Assembly (NCBI GenBank): GCA_051453625.1
Contig: JBOZIK010000001.1
Coordinates: 127,788,413 to 127,852,412 of the forward strand
Source: Welwitschia mirabilis
Taxonomy: Eukaryota; Gnetophyta; Gnetopsida; Welwitschiales
Length of the DNA: 64,000 bases
Reading direction: 5' to 3'
A program made the translations under genes and the position numbers. Below, piece after piece: positions 1-11,104 of the stretch. Numbering within the stretch: the stretch's first letter is position 1; each line of letters starts with the position of its first letter. The notes below the pieces were generated by a model, which was given only the letters and a program-made list of their open reading frames with translations, searched no databases and had not been told where the DNA came from.

Positions 1-288
1 CTTCTTCTCCACTCCCATTTAATCTTCTTTACTTTATTTTCCAATACGGTATGTATTGCCTTTCTTTTTTTTTTGGTGAAGGGGGCATTGAAATGGCTCA
101 TTTTTAAAAAATTTTAAAACTTTCATGATATAGAATTATCAAATTTTCCTTACACATTGTGCATTACTTGTTATCTACCCATATAATGTGTTTTTATGAG
201 CCTATTTTTATTCTTTCTAGATTTATTTTTTGAAAATAAATTGGCTCGCAATTATAGTTTTTCCACCTAGTTTTTATCAGGGAATGAC

Positions 289-310
289 AAAGACTAAGTG
301 AAAGACTATA
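289..310 (+). promoter_or_regulatory. Polypurine-tract-like site
   Basis: Purine-rich stretch (aaagactaagtgaaagac) directly before the inferred LTR start. The matching site of element A (2239-2254, opposite strand) is aaggctaagtggagg. Position and composition fit a plus-strand primer site; the exact LTR start is uncertain. Confidence 0.45.
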
Positions 311-790
311 TTACATTGGCAATTTACGATTATTTAATGGGTTTTATGAGTTGTTTTATAGGATTTCTATACAAGTTTAAGTGTAATTCTGAGGATTTTT
401 GAGATACAAGAGGAAATCATGGAAAATTATATATATTATCTAATTTCAAAGCATTTAAAGCACTTTCCTTTGAACAAAGCTTTTTATGATAAAACAACTA
501 AGTTTTTCGTTAAGAAAAGTCATTAAAGAAGACTGTTGTCCCCCCTCCCCTTCTAAACCCCCCACACCTATCATCCACATGATAGTTAGGATAATAATTA
601 CTTACGTGTATATTGAGTTACATTTTAAAGATATTTTGTAAATAGGCTGTCATCCACCTTGTCATTTGGATGATAGCCTAGACGACACTAAACTATCACT
701 CATAGATTTCTTCAGCCATTTCGTCCATTTATGAGTGCTAAATAAGCATGTGTAGCTACACCTTCTATTCGTCATTTTCTATTGTATTTT

Positions 791-804
791 CTTATAAATA
801 ATAC
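791..804 (+). promoter_or_regulatory. LTR TATA box
   Basis: CTTATAAATAATACCCC lies about 55 bases before the conserved box GTGATAGGAG...GATCCATC. The same arrangement is seen in N1 (TATAAATACCCCC at 19531-19541, minus strand). It is probably the LTR promoter. Confidence 0.6.
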
Positions 805-849
805 CCCCTCTCCTACTCTCTTATCTATCTTTAATACACTAGAGATTAT

Positions 850-882
850 TGTGATAGGAGAGTAAAGGATGGAAGATCCATC
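850..882 (+). promoter_or_regulatory. Conserved post-TATA LTR box (GTGATAGGAG...GGATGGAAGATCCATC)
   Basis: The best preserved copy of a ~32-base box found in every gypsy-type LTR of the window, about 50-70 bases downstream of the TATA position. Other copies lie near 1858-1889, 6959-6990, 13078-13110, 19452-19488, 20324-20360, 39511-39546 and 46004-46035 (minus) and 10569-10602 (plus). It contains a small inverted repeat GGAT-n5-ATCC. It is probably in the R/U5 region; its function is unknown. Confidence 0.6.
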
Positions 883-1350
883 TTTGTGAGTTACAGAAAG
901 ACAAGCACTTGTAGAGGATTGAGTATTCTCTATTAAGACTCAGCTTTTTTGTAACTCATATGAACATTACTCTTTTAATATAAATCTTTATTTTCTTTAA
1001 TTTCATTATAGGATTTCTTATATCCCTTATAGTTCAATATTGCCTTAGATCTAGTGACAATTTCTATGATGATATAGATTCTTAAGGGCAGCTCTTATTA
1101 GGGCTAAAGAGTAAAGTAGTGTTAAGATTCATTTGCATTACATGTTAGTCTAGAATGCATATTGAACTTTGCATGATAGTTTAATTTCCTACCTTGTTAT
1201 TCATTATTTCTAGTTATTAAGATTATTTTCAAAAGCAACCTATGTTTTCTTATGGATAGACTTCAATGAGATACGACATTTGGGTCACTCTCATTATTCT
1301 AGTGTGTTGTATTATGCATAATATCTATTTTGATTACTAATGATAAAATT

Positions 1351-2238
1351 TATTATGGTATGTATTTATGCATGCATTAACATTTAAATAGATTTTATCA
1401 TTAGTAATCAAAATAGATATTATGTATAATACAACACTCTAGAATAATGGGAGTGACCCAAATGTCATATTTCGTTGAATTCTATCTGTATGAAAACTTA
1501 GGTTGCTTTTGCAAATAATCTTGATAACTAGAAATCATAAATAACAAGTCAAGAAATTAAACTATCATGCAAAGTGCAATATACATTCTAGACTAACATG
1601 CAATACAAATGAATCCTTATACTACTTTACTCTTTAGCCCTAATAAGAGCTGCTCTTGATAATCTATATCACCTTAGAAATTATCACTAGATCTAAGGTA
1701 ATATTAGACTATAAGGAACATAAGAAATCCTATAATGCAATTAAATAAAATTAAGATTTATATTAAGAGTATCATATCCAGGTTACAAAATAGCTAGGTC
1801 TTGATAGAAGATACTCTGCCCTCTACCAAGTGCTTGTCTTTGTGCAACTCCTAAACTAGATCTCCCATCCTTTACTGTCCTGTCATAAGAATCTGTAATG
1901 CACTAAAGATGGAAAGAAGAGTAAGAGGGTGAATATTATTTATTGGAAAATATAATAGAAAATGACAAATAGAAGGTGCAGTTCACTGTCATCCAAGCTG
2001 TCGTCTGGACGACAAGGTGGATAATGGTCTATTTACAAAATATCTTCAGAATGTGACTTAGTAATCCACATAAGTAGTTGTCATCTTGCTTGTTATGTGG
2101 ACGACTGGAGGGATGATAATTTATTTAATGACTTTTCTTTAAAAGAAACTTAGTCATTTTGTCATGAAAATCTCTTCAAATTTGCACTTAAACCTATATA
2201 ACAGTCCTATAAAACAACTTATAAAAGTCCTATAAAGT
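1351..2238 (-). repeat. 3' LTR of element A
   Basis: Starts TATTATGGTATGTATTTATG, the decayed form of the family start TGTTGTGGTATG. Its end next to the PPT has lost some bases. It aligns along its length with 6502-7501 and, inverted, with 311-1350. It holds the conserved box at 1858-1889 and dyad modules at 1986-2031 and 2078-2123. Confidence 0.75.
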
Positions 2239-2254
2239 CCTCCACTTAGCCTTT
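2239..2254 (-). promoter_or_regulatory. Polypurine tract of element A
   Basis: On the minus strand this reads aaaggctaagtggagg, immediately before the 3' LTR, the expected place for a plus-strand primer. Confidence 0.55.
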
Positions 2255-3116
2255 GTCAATCCTTGACAAAACCCAAGTGGAAAAACCATAATTGTGAGCC
2301 AATTTATTTTCAAAAGATAAATCTAGAAAGCATAAAAATAAGCTCATAAAAACATAGCAAGTAATGCCTGATGTGTAAGAAAAATTTGAAGATTTTATAT
2401 GATAAACGTTTTAAAATTTTTGAAAAATGAGCCATGTTAATGGGTTTTTGCCCCTCTTTCCCCCTCCCTTCCATCCTAAAAGAAAAGGCAATATGTCCCA
2501 TATTGGCAAATAAATCAAAGAAGATTAAACAAGAGTGGGGAAGTAGGAAATGGAAATGACAACAAATTTCAAAACAAAGTGCAAAGCTGAGTAATGTCAA
2601 ATTTAAAAAATATAGAGATATGAACTACTCTGATAAGTGGAAAGAGAGTGTTTCACCATAAAAAAGAATATGAGTAGCATTTTTCCACATCAAAAATCTA
2701 AAATACAATCTAAAAAAGAAAATACCTTTTATTGAAAACTAAAAGGGGAAAATATGCTAAGAAAATACGGTAATGACTTTGAAATAATGAACCATACTAC
2801 AAAAGAAAACAAGAATAATGGGCATAAGATAACATAAACAAAATATAGCTCACTAATCTAATATTTTAACTTAGCAATTTTCAATGAAAGTAATCATAAC
2901 ATTACTTGATATGAAAAATGCATAACTTATTGTACAAAAGGTCCATTCAAAAAGGCAGTTATTATGATGATGCTAATATAATATGCTTTAAACAATGAAT
3001 GATCTAACCAAAGAATTTCTCAAAAATAAAATCTCTTATCATCATCTCAAAACAAACACCAAAATCTTAAGAAATTAAATGACCATGTGTAAATACTAAG
3101 AGTCTAGAAAATAAGT

Positions 3117-3330
3117 AATGCCTCTGATAATACCAGGAATACCACTAATCTCATAGCCTCAAAGTTTAAAATACAACTTTATTACCTATGATGAGAGGAG
3201 TGCAACCACTGTCAAAGAAGTAAAGACCCATGAAGCATGGCCAACTGACCTCCTAGTAGAGTTCCCATAGCTACCATATTACACTACCAAAGGCTCCTCT
3301 TAGAAATATTTTCCTTGATGTACTTGTAGT
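3117..3330 (-). other. Conserved pre-PPT block, copy 1 (element A)
   Basis: Clearly alignable with 15262-15490 (N1) and 31895-32110 (B). Read on the element's sense strand it has an open stretch of about 28 codons in the same frame in all three copies; here it includes GHASWVFTSLTVVALL. It could be a short hydrophobic peptide, the remnant of an envelope-position ORF, or a conserved RNA element. I do not recognise it. Confidence 0.65.
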
Positions 3331-4099
3331 AGGACATCATGGTGATTATGTATTTGAGATAGAAACATAAAACATCATGGTATTTATTCACACTCTCTTT
3401 TTTTATTTTTAAATAAATAAAACATTCCACATGACCAATCACTCCAAAAAACAAAGGTAAAATTCAAAAAGATTAGAATAGAAAAAAAACACTCCTAAAC
3501 AATCTAAGATCCTTTTATCATTAAAAAAGCATAAAAAAGAAGGAATCTTTCTTTAATTAAAGTTCATGGACTTGTAACTATTTTAAAATTGAGTGAATCC
3601 AATCTTATCACTAAAATTCTCAAGTCAAAAAGACCAGTTATGGAAATAAATACATAAGTCAAGTTTAAAAGTTAATCAAGTAATGCCACAATAATCCTTT
3701 AAAGGAAAAAGGCTAAGAGAATATTTATATGATTTGCTTATGAAATTTCAATTTTTTCCTATTCACTTCCTATGATTCTTAAGTAGTTAAGTTAGAAATC
3801 TCAACAAAGCCATAAAAATGTATTTTTCTCATAATAACAAAAAGCAAAAATAACTTTTTATTAATTGTCATTCTACTCATCATCTAAGCGATAGAGAGGA
3901 TAACTTATATAGAAAAAAGAAACAAAACATAGAAAATTGACAGAAAATAGGAGAATTAGAAAAAGTGACTATCATCCATCATGTCATGGGAACAACATAG
4001 AAGATGACATATTATTTTTGGAAAACAAAAAATAAAACCTACAAACAGAAACAAAACAAAGAATAAAAAATAAAAATAGATATTTTAAAAATAGAAAAC

Positions 4100-4800
4100 T
4101 AAAAAGAAAAAAATTAAAGCAAGTAAAATCCTAAAGCTAAAAACACACTTTTAAAAAAAAAGAAAGTAAAAATAGACATGGTTTCCATATTTTCAGAAAA
4201 ATGTGGTCTAAATAATTGATAAAGCATAAAAGGTATGCAATTATTTTTTAGTAAAATCAATTGGAAGAAAAGAGAATAAAAAGATAATACCTTGATGGAA
4301 AATTTTTCAAAATTCAGATAAGAGACAAAAGAATGATAAGTGCCATTAAAAAATGATCTCTTATGAAAGGTATTATTATGAAAGGCATGTAAAAAGGAAC
4401 TCAAGGAAGGTTTCCAATTTGATTTTGAAGGATTTTTAAAATGTCTCCTATTATTTGATTGAGAACATGAATTTTTAGAAAGACAATGCTTTTTTAAATG
4501 AGCATATCATAATTTGTTTTCAAAAGAATTAAAGTAAGAAATAAAGAATTCATATAACTCATAGAAAATATTCTCTTATCAAACTCATGATATGAAGGAT
4601 TTGAAACATAAATTGTGTTCTAGGTTTGATATTGAATATGGAAGGTGTGAAAAAGATTTGAAAAATACTTCTTAGGATGAGAGATTAAGATAGGTTTTAT
4701 GTACCTAAAAGATCTTTTATTTTTAATTTAAAACATGGATTGGGATCAAGAAGATAAGGTTTTCTCCAATTAATAATTTCAAGATATTTCAAATCTTATT
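4100..4800 (-). pseudogene. Unclassified remnant, region Y of element A
   Basis: Sense-strand reading gives short open stretches rich in F, L, Y and I. Two similar motifs occur, HEFDKRIF...SYMNSLF near 4580 and HKRSFF...YHSFVSYLNF near 4340. Related sequence lies at 16358-16660 (N1, HKRFFVNANYHLFISYLYF) and 41640-42300 (D). It lies upstream of the integrase-C remnant in N1 and D. It may be a badly decayed pol or gag segment; no family can be assigned. Confidence 0.4.
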
Positions 4801-4929
4801 TGGGAAAAGAATGATCAATGGAAGTACATGGTAAATTTGACTTAGCAAATGAGGAAAAGATAGTACTTTTTACATATGAAGTTATCAAGGGAAGAGGTTA
4901 GGATATTTTTGAACTTAAGTCCTCAAGAT

Positions 4930-5860
4930 GATGTGGTTTATTATTTTTAAGAACAATAATGTTATTTTTAATAGTTTCTTCTTTGATTATATCTCCCTCT
5001 TCTTTATGATTGTTTGCTTTATTTTCTTCTTTTTCTTCTTATTAAGGATTATTGGTCTTTTCTAAAATGATGCTTTCCTCAAAGAGATCACTAGGAAGGC
5101 TCTCATTATTAGATGAAAGATTTTCTAACATTTTCATGCTTGATTCCATTTCCTCTTTAAATAACTCTATCAATTCAAAACTATAATCCTCATCTAAGTT
5201 GAGTTAATCATCTTTTATTTTCTCCATGCCCATTGATATTTATTTTAAAAATTGAATTTCATATATTAATGGAACTCCTTCATCCTTACAAAATATGTGA
5301 AAGTTTGAAATATGATCTAAAATGTTAATAACATCTTCCTTCTTCTCTTCTTTACTTTCCTCTTTATTTTGTTGTATGTTTCTTTCATCTGTAAGGGAGA
5401 TGTAACCATCATCATAGAGATACTCATAAGTGATTTATTCATTTAATACTAGCACTTCATCATCATCATCTAAATAGCCATTCTTGTTTTTATTATTGAG
5501 GGATGTAGTCATGTTGTCATTTATGGGGGGTGAATGGGATGGGTAAAAGAAATTGGTGAGAATGAGATTAGATCCCTAAGACTTTCTCCAGTAGTTTCAT
5601 AATGATTTTGAAAAGAAAAGGAGGAACAACAAGGTAGATAAAAAGAGGAATGGAAGCTATTCCTAATCTCAACATCTCTTTGTGTTGGTCTCCCTTTTTC
5701 TATTAAGAGTTCTTCTTTTTCTTTTAATTCAGCTATGAGTTTCCCAACTAGTCTCTTATTATCATCTTTGATCTTTTTCCTTTTTGATTCATCTATAAGC
5801 TTTTCTATTATTATATTGCTATAATCCTTAGGGTAGTTTTTACATTGATCACTATTCATT
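4930..5860 (-). pseudogene. Unclassified coiled-coil ORF X of element A
   Basis: An open stretch of 112 codons starts at 5859 (MNSDQCKNY...). It has a charged, heptad-like segment (KLIAELKEKEELLIEKG, residues about 40-56) and a C-terminal S/F-rich part. Further downstream on the sense strand (about 5040-5220) an acidic segment, ELIELFKEEMESS, is readable. It sits where gag would be, after the leader. No zinc knuckle or recognisable gag core is seen. N1 has a counterpart at 17040-17760. It is probably a diverged gag-like or accessory protein of this non-autonomous family. Confidence 0.45.
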
Positions 5861-6373
5861 TTGAAAAGAATGAAAAGAAGGCAAATTTTTTAGTTCAAGA
5901 TGAAGGTAGGTGTTTTTAAGATGATAAAAATTAACTTGGAAAAATAATGCATGCACCTAGAGTTTGTGTTTTTATCCTCCTTTAAATACTTTCTTCTGTC
6001 ATTAGTCCTTTAAGCCCTTTTTCTGGACTAACCACACCATAGTATCTACAAATAGAAAATAACAAAAAACGAACTAAAAATAATAGACTGTTTTCTAATA
6101 TGTCATATGGATGATAGAAGAGATGACATACATAAATAGAATTAAAAATAAAAATAGAAAGCAGAAAACATAGCGAAAATGTATGTCATTTACCTCATCA
6201 TCCAGATGACATTGGAGATGATAGAATCAATTTATTATAGAGAAGATAAAATCCAAAAAATAAAAACTAAAAAAATTAACATCCTAACTTCCGTAAGAAT
6301 AACAGTGGGGACGACCACACTTCTTATAGGAAGCAAAAACTGAAAACCCAACATGGAAAATATAGCATATAGA

Positions 6374-6501
6374 NNNNNNNNNNNNNNNNNNNNNNNNNNN
6401 NNNNNNNNNNNNNNNNNNNNNNNNNNNNNNNNNNNNNNNNNNNNNNNNNNNNNNNNNNNNNNNNNNNNNNNNNNNNNNNNNNNNNNNNNNNNNNNNNNNN
6501 N
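6374..6501. other. Assembly gap (128 N)
   Basis: Run of N that hides the primer-binding site and the first few bases of the 5' LTR of element A. Confidence 0.99.
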
Positions 6502-7501
6502 TTTATGCATGCCTTAACATTCAAATAGATTTTATCATTAGTAATCAAAATAGATATTATGCATAATACAACATGCTACAATAATGAAAGTAATCCAAAT
6601 GTCATATCTCGTTGAAGTATATCCATAAGAAAAATTAGGTTACTTTTGCAAATAATCTTGATAACTAGAAATAATAAATAATAAAGTAGAAAATTAAACT
6701 ATCATGCAAAGTGTAATATCCATTCTGGACTAACATGTAATGCAAATGAATCCTAACACTACTTTGCTCTTCAGTCCTAATAAGAGTTGTCCTTGATAAT
6801 CTATATCATCTTGGAAATTATCACTAGATCTAAGAGAACATTAGACTATAAGGAAAATAAGAAATCCTATAATGCAATTAAAGAAAATCAAGATTTATGT
6901 TAAAAGAGAATACTTAGCCCTCTACCAAGTGCTTGTGTTCCTGTAACTCATAAAGATGGATCTTCCACCCTTTTCTCTCCTATCATGAGAATCTCTAGTA
7001 CATTGAAGATGAATAGAAGAGTAGGAGGGGGGATTATTTATCAAAAAATATAATAGAGAATGACAAATAGAAGGTACATTTACATGCACTCATTTAGCGC
7101 TTAGAAAAAGATGAAATGGTTAAAGGAATCTGTTAATGACAGTTCAATGTCATCTAAGCTGTCATCCAGATGATAAGGTGGATGACAGTCTATTTATAAA
7201 ATATCTTTAGAATGTGACTTAGCATCCATTTAAGCAGTTGTCATTCTTACTATTGTGTGGACAACTGGGAGTGGAGATGATGGTCTTCTTTAATGACTTT
7301 TCTTGAGGAGAAACTTAGCCATTTTGTCATGAAAAGCTCTGTTCACCGGAAACTGCCTTAAATGCATTGATATTAGATAATATCTATACTTTTTTATGAT
7401 TTCCTCTTGTATCTCAAAAATCCTTATAATTTTACTTAAAACTGTATAAAAGTCCATAAAACAGCTCATAAAACCCATCAAATAACCATAAATTAGCAAC
7501 G
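6502..7501 (-). repeat. 5' LTR of element A
   Basis: Begins a few bases inside the LTR just after the N run (tttatgcatgccttaacatt, as at 1367) and ends at AGCAACG, a decayed CAACA. It contains the dyad module at 7147-7190, a second at 7236-7280 and the conserved box at 6959-6990. It retains the U3 end that the 3' LTR copy has lost. Confidence 0.75.
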
Positions 7502-7591
7502 CAATAATGACAATGTGATAAAATCATGGTACAAATACATTGTCTTATTTTCATTCATTTTCTTATTTTTTTTTTCATTCTTATAAGAGAT

Positions 7592-9080
7592 CATGACCCC
7601 TATGGCTAGTAGTAGCATCTTAGAACTTGTCCCACTTGATTTAGTTGCCAAATTCATAAGATCTTATCAAAATTACAAAAATGAGGTATGTTTCTTTCTT
7701 TTCTTATTTTTCACTTTTTTCTCCCATTTTTGAACATTTTAACACACAGTTTTCATGAATATTGTTTATTTTTTTGTGCTCTTTATTTTGGCACTTACGG
7801 ATTTGAATTTTACTATGTATTTTTTAGTTATGATTATTTTTGCGTATTACAAGGTATTTTTAGGATTTTAGCTTTCGCACTTGTTTTCTTGCAAACTATA
7901 GGTTAAATCATAGTGATTCTTTAGGTAAAATTGATTAGCTAGACCTATTCTACAACTTTGCTAGATTAGATTTTTCATTTAAGCACTTTGAATTTCCACT
8001 TCATGTGGGGCCTACTAGAAATTTAGTTTGCATATTTTTCATAATTTTCTTCATTTTTCTCTCATGTTTAGGCAATTCGGGATGCATTGCATATTTTAGG
8101 AAAGGGTAGGATATATTTTCAGTATTTTTGATAATTTTTCATTAATTTCAAGGGTTGTTATTACACATCCATGTGATGATTTAACTTGTCTAGCTATTTT
8201 CACATGATGATTTTGTGTTTTTGATTGAGTAGGCCATGTACAAGTTAAGGCTATGGATGAGCCTATAGAATAAGAGGCATGCCCTTTGTTCAAGTCTAAG
8301 ATAGAGTATGTCAAACTTGCACATTCACCACCTCAAGATGGATGATTCTTGAGTATTCAGATAACTAGTATTTATGTCAATAGACATTTTGGAGACTTCA
8401 TGCACTGCATAAAGTCAAAGATAGATCAGAGGTTGATAGATTTATAGTTGAGAGAAGGATCACGAATGCACATGGTTCATATTATGCTTTAGAGATAAGA
8501 AAGTTTTATGACACCATGCATATATAGAGGTGACCTGATGCTTGTGGTTAGCTCTAGGTTATGATCATCACTTTTGTTTGAGACCATGAGATAACTGTCC
8601 TTTCATCCCACATTATAGGCATTATAATTTTAGAGGGCTTGGGAGTCTTCATATCCATTCAACTAATGGGACAAAAAAAAGTTAGGCTTATGGCATCATA
8701 TTAGATATATCATCTAATTTGATCACAGATCAATGGGGGATAAATGTTACTCAGCTAACCCCCACATACAGAGTTTTGCATAGAGAATAGATTCATAACA
8801 TTAGTCAATCATTTCATAATAGTCATGCTATGGTAGTACACTTATAGATTCTTATAGCTTTTCATTAGGGGAAGTAGATGGACTTGCCCACCTTTATTTA
8901 AAGAAGACTTAAGTTTATGATTGAGGCATAACATTTACAAACAATTAATTATGCATGCCTTCTCTTAACTCTTTTTGGATGGTTTGGGATAGTAGAGCTT
9001 ATAAGTGAGCAGTATATCTTACATGTTAAGATTTCTACTTGCTATTTATAGGATATGGGTATACAAGTGCCAGGAGAAGC
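7592..9080 (+). pseudogene. Transposase_32-like ORF of element C (possibly spliced)
   Basis: The ORF may start at ATG 7592 (MTPMASSSILELVPLDLV), reach ...YQNYKNE, and then meet a splice donor GAG|GTATGT at 7686. The main body is readable at about 8430-9060 in one sense, with W codons turned to stops: NAHGSYYALEIRKFYDTMHI near 8470-8525, then TYRVLHRE at 8764-8787, followed by LPTFI near 8886. Spacing and motifs resemble Pfam 'putative plant transposon protein' (Transposase_32), which is often found after pol in plant gypsy elements. Its biochemical role is unknown. The same ORF is on the minus strand at 21500-22740 in B, with TYRVFHRG at 22168-22190. Confidence 0.6.
7686..8151 (+). other. Possible intron in the extra ORF of element C
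   Basis: The donor GAG|GTATGT at 7686 and the acceptor region ATTAATTTCAA (decayed TTTCAG) at about 8151 bound 466 bases. In B the equivalent positions 30869 (GAG|GTATAT) and 30403 (TTTTCAG) bound 467 bases. Conserved length and ends support splicing; the reading-frame join was not verified. Confidence 0.45.
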
Positions 9081-10009
9081 AGAGAGACCTTAGGTATAAA
9101 GACCTGTAGTTAGAGCTTCCCTAGAGTAGATTTAGGCTTTTCTGGTTGAGATCATTAAGACCATTAAAAGTTTAATTGACACTGGTATCTAGGCATTTAA
9201 TTATAGGATTTAAACATTTAAACAAATAGTTGAGCAGTGGATCCTATCTATCAAGAGGAGAGTATAACACAGAGAGGATTAAATAGTGGACATGCATTAG
9301 TGCATTATCTCTATCTAGCAGAATGTGACTGTAGACATTCCAGAGTCAGTTCATATCTAGGGCGATGAGAAAGTTAAATCTATTTTTACATCTTTTGATA
9401 TCCATCTCCTTGCAGATCCTAAGCATTCTTCTTATTCTTCCCTACTCTTGAGGTAGCTACTGAACTAGAGTTCATCATGCATAGATGAGGGGAGTGATTT
9501 TGCATTATATATTTGGTATCTTCCTTTCTACACTTTTTTTACTAAAATTTCTCTTCTAATATTATATAGACATATCAATTTTTTTAAACATAATATACTA
9601 TTTCTTTTTGATTTTTATATAATTATATTTTAATTTTTATGATAAGGATTTCATTATACTTATGAAAATCTTTTATACTTGACTGTTTATTTTCATGGAG
9701 GGCTATTTATCCTGTTTAATTAATTATCTAAGAAAATTAATTTTTATCATAGGTTCCAGTTTTTAAAACTCTTTTTTGAGCCTGTCATTCCCTTCATTAT
9801 CTAGACAATGACTTAGATAACTAGTTGTTGAGCTTCATATGCATTTTGTTTAGGGTTTTTAATTTTTTAAAATCTTAGTTTTCTATCCCTGAAATATTCT
9901 ATAAATCTTTCTGAGATAATTTCTTTAGGTATCCTAGCTATTTTATTATCTAATAGGTTATCTCATAAACATGATTTATCACCTGGATTTATTTGGAGCT
10001 GACAAGGCT
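9081..10009 (+). other. Spacer of element C with a decayed dyad module
   Basis: AT-rich sequence between the extra ORF and the PPT. The only recognisable item is a GTCATTCCC...TATCTAGACAATGAC module near 9790-9830, shared with B at 21130-21180 (minus). No open frame of note. Confidence 0.5.
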
Positions 10010-10022
10010 AAGCAGGGAGCTA
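10010..10022 (+). promoter_or_regulatory. Polypurine tract of element C
   Basis: AAGCAGGGAGCTA directly before the LTR start TATTGCGC (decayed TGTTGCGC). The counterpart in B is AAATGGGAGGCTA before TGTTATAC. Confidence 0.65.
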
Positions 10023-11104
10023 TATTGCGCTACCAACTTACACATATTTGATAGGGTATTCTGAGTTGTTTTGTAGGTAAATAGATAGGTAAATGCTTGG
10101 TTTCCATTATAATAAAGAGCTAAGATAAAAAAGATAGAAATATACAATCTTCATGATAATTTCCAAGCATTCTAAGTAAATATAAATACTTTGTATTTTT
10201 GATGATAACTTCCTAAAAACATCAAAGCTAATGTAATAACTAAAGACCATTATCTACTTCATTGCCTAGACACTAGTATGGATGACTATGCCAACTAAAC
10301 GTTAACTAAGGTCTGACTCATAGCTGATGTGGATTGATTATGAAATGATATCATCTCCTCTATCATCTGAATGACTAACTAGATAAAACTATTCTAACAC
10401 CTGTATTGAACATTCACCAAACTTTTGCCACTTGTTTTTTTTATTTTTCTCTATGTGGTTATTATGATTTATCCATATCTTTTTGTCTATATTATTTTGT
10501 GTCTTTAGTCAATAAGTAAAGATCTCCCCTTTGACTCCTCCTTGTCTTCATTTATACTGGAAAGTATCCTGATAGGAGATCAAAGGGCTGAAGAACCATC
10601 TTGTAGTTTCAAAAAGATGTTTCCTTGGTCTTGGTGGCATTTCTTTCATTGAGGTACAACTACCTTATAACATGGATGAAGTGTAATTCCTAATACAAAA
10701 CATTTATTTTTTATGCTTCAATGTGTAAATATTTCTCTTCGTCATAGCTTATGTTACTTGAGATCTGATGATAGTTTCTCTTGTGATATAGGTTATGAGG
10801 ATACCTTTATCAAGGTTATGTTTGATTAGTTTAGGTTAAATTTCATATTTATTTTCTTTTTCTTAATTAGTTTTGTACAAGTGTGTTTTATTTCATTCTC
10901 ATGCATTGCAAGTTATTTCTATAGATTAGGTTATAGTATTTCTCTTTTGAAAGTAACTCTTTTATTTCCTACTTTGGCCTTCAATGAGTTACAACATTCA
11001 GATAAACTCCCCTCTATATTAGTGTGTTATTCGTGTGTATTATTATTTGTGATTAATAGGATTCTAATCAAGATGTAAATATTACATAAATACACACCGC
11101 AACG
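10023..11104 (+). repeat. 3' LTR of element C
   Basis: About 1.08 kb, from TATTGCGCTACC to ...ACACACCGCAACG. It aligns with the LTRs of B (39011-40109 and 12091-20875) in reverse. Dyad modules lie at about 10245-10290 and 10350-10380 and the conserved box at 10569-10602. The open stretch at 10881-11078 is an LTR reading frame, not a gene. Confidence 0.8.

Larger units (their letters stand above)
1..1350 (+). mobile_element. Truncated gypsy-type element end (internal tail + 3' LTR), plus strand
   Basis: Bases 1-288 correspond to the non-coding tail upstream of a 3' LTR, 289-310 is a purine-rich PPT-like tract, and the LTR runs from about 311. It carries a TATA box at 791, the conserved post-TATA box at 850-882 and the dyad module at 646-690. 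It stops about 35 bases short of the expected LTR end, where element A begins. The rest of this element lies outside the window or was lost. Confidence 0.75.
1..2545. repeat. 2.5-kb inverted repeat of opposed LTR ends
   Basis: The first ~1350 bases are the imperfect reverse complement of 1385-2545. For example, the start of the window (Y-rich run, then ttaatcttctttactttatt) pairs with 2500-2545, and 1260-1350 pairs with 1385-1450. The arms meet with a spacer of only about 35 bases around 1351-1385. Both arms contain an internal segment, a PPT-like site and most of an LTR, in tail-to-tail orientation. Small deletions distinguish the arms; for instance the right arm lacks about 35 bases present at 311-345. 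A transcript crossing the centre could fold into a long hairpin. Confidence 0.88.
1351..7501 (-). mobile_element. Element A: non-autonomous gypsy-type LTR element
   Basis: Two direct LTR copies (1351-2238 and ~6502-7501) flank about 4.2 kb. Read on the minus strand: 5' LTR, primer site (lost in the N gap 6374-6501), leader with dyad modules (about 6100-6220), a coiled-coil ORF remnant (5521-5859), an AT-rich remnant (about 4100-4800), a conserved block (3117-3330), PPT, 3' LTR. No protease, RT, RNase H or integrase core is visible. Stretches 2255-3116 and 3331-4100 hold only AT-rich sequence partly shared with N1. No clear target duplication was found: the left flank abuts the inverted copy and the right flank abuts element C. 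Confidence 0.75.
7502..11104 (+). mobile_element. Element C: 3' half of an Athila-like element, plus strand
   Basis: Homologous to the 3' part of element B in the same internal order: first exon-like segment, possible intron, Transposase_32-like ORF, spacer with dyad module (about 9790-9830), PPT, LTR. Everything 5' of 7502 is missing; element A lies there. Comparing C with B reveals the empty site of the copia insertion in B. Confidence 0.8.

Noticed and set aside
2310-2600. 96-codon minus-strand open frame
   Set aside because: Falls in the non-coding tail next to the 3' LTR of element A and is mirrored, with stops, in the left arm of the inverted repeat.
4114-4404. 96-codon open frame as an intact gene
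   Set aside because: Part of region Y, which is shared and broken in N1 and D; it starts and stops at different places in each copy.
7688-7906. 72-codon hydrophobic open frame after the donor-like site
   Set aside because: Lies inside the possible intron, is T-rich, and the aligned stretch of B does not keep the frame.
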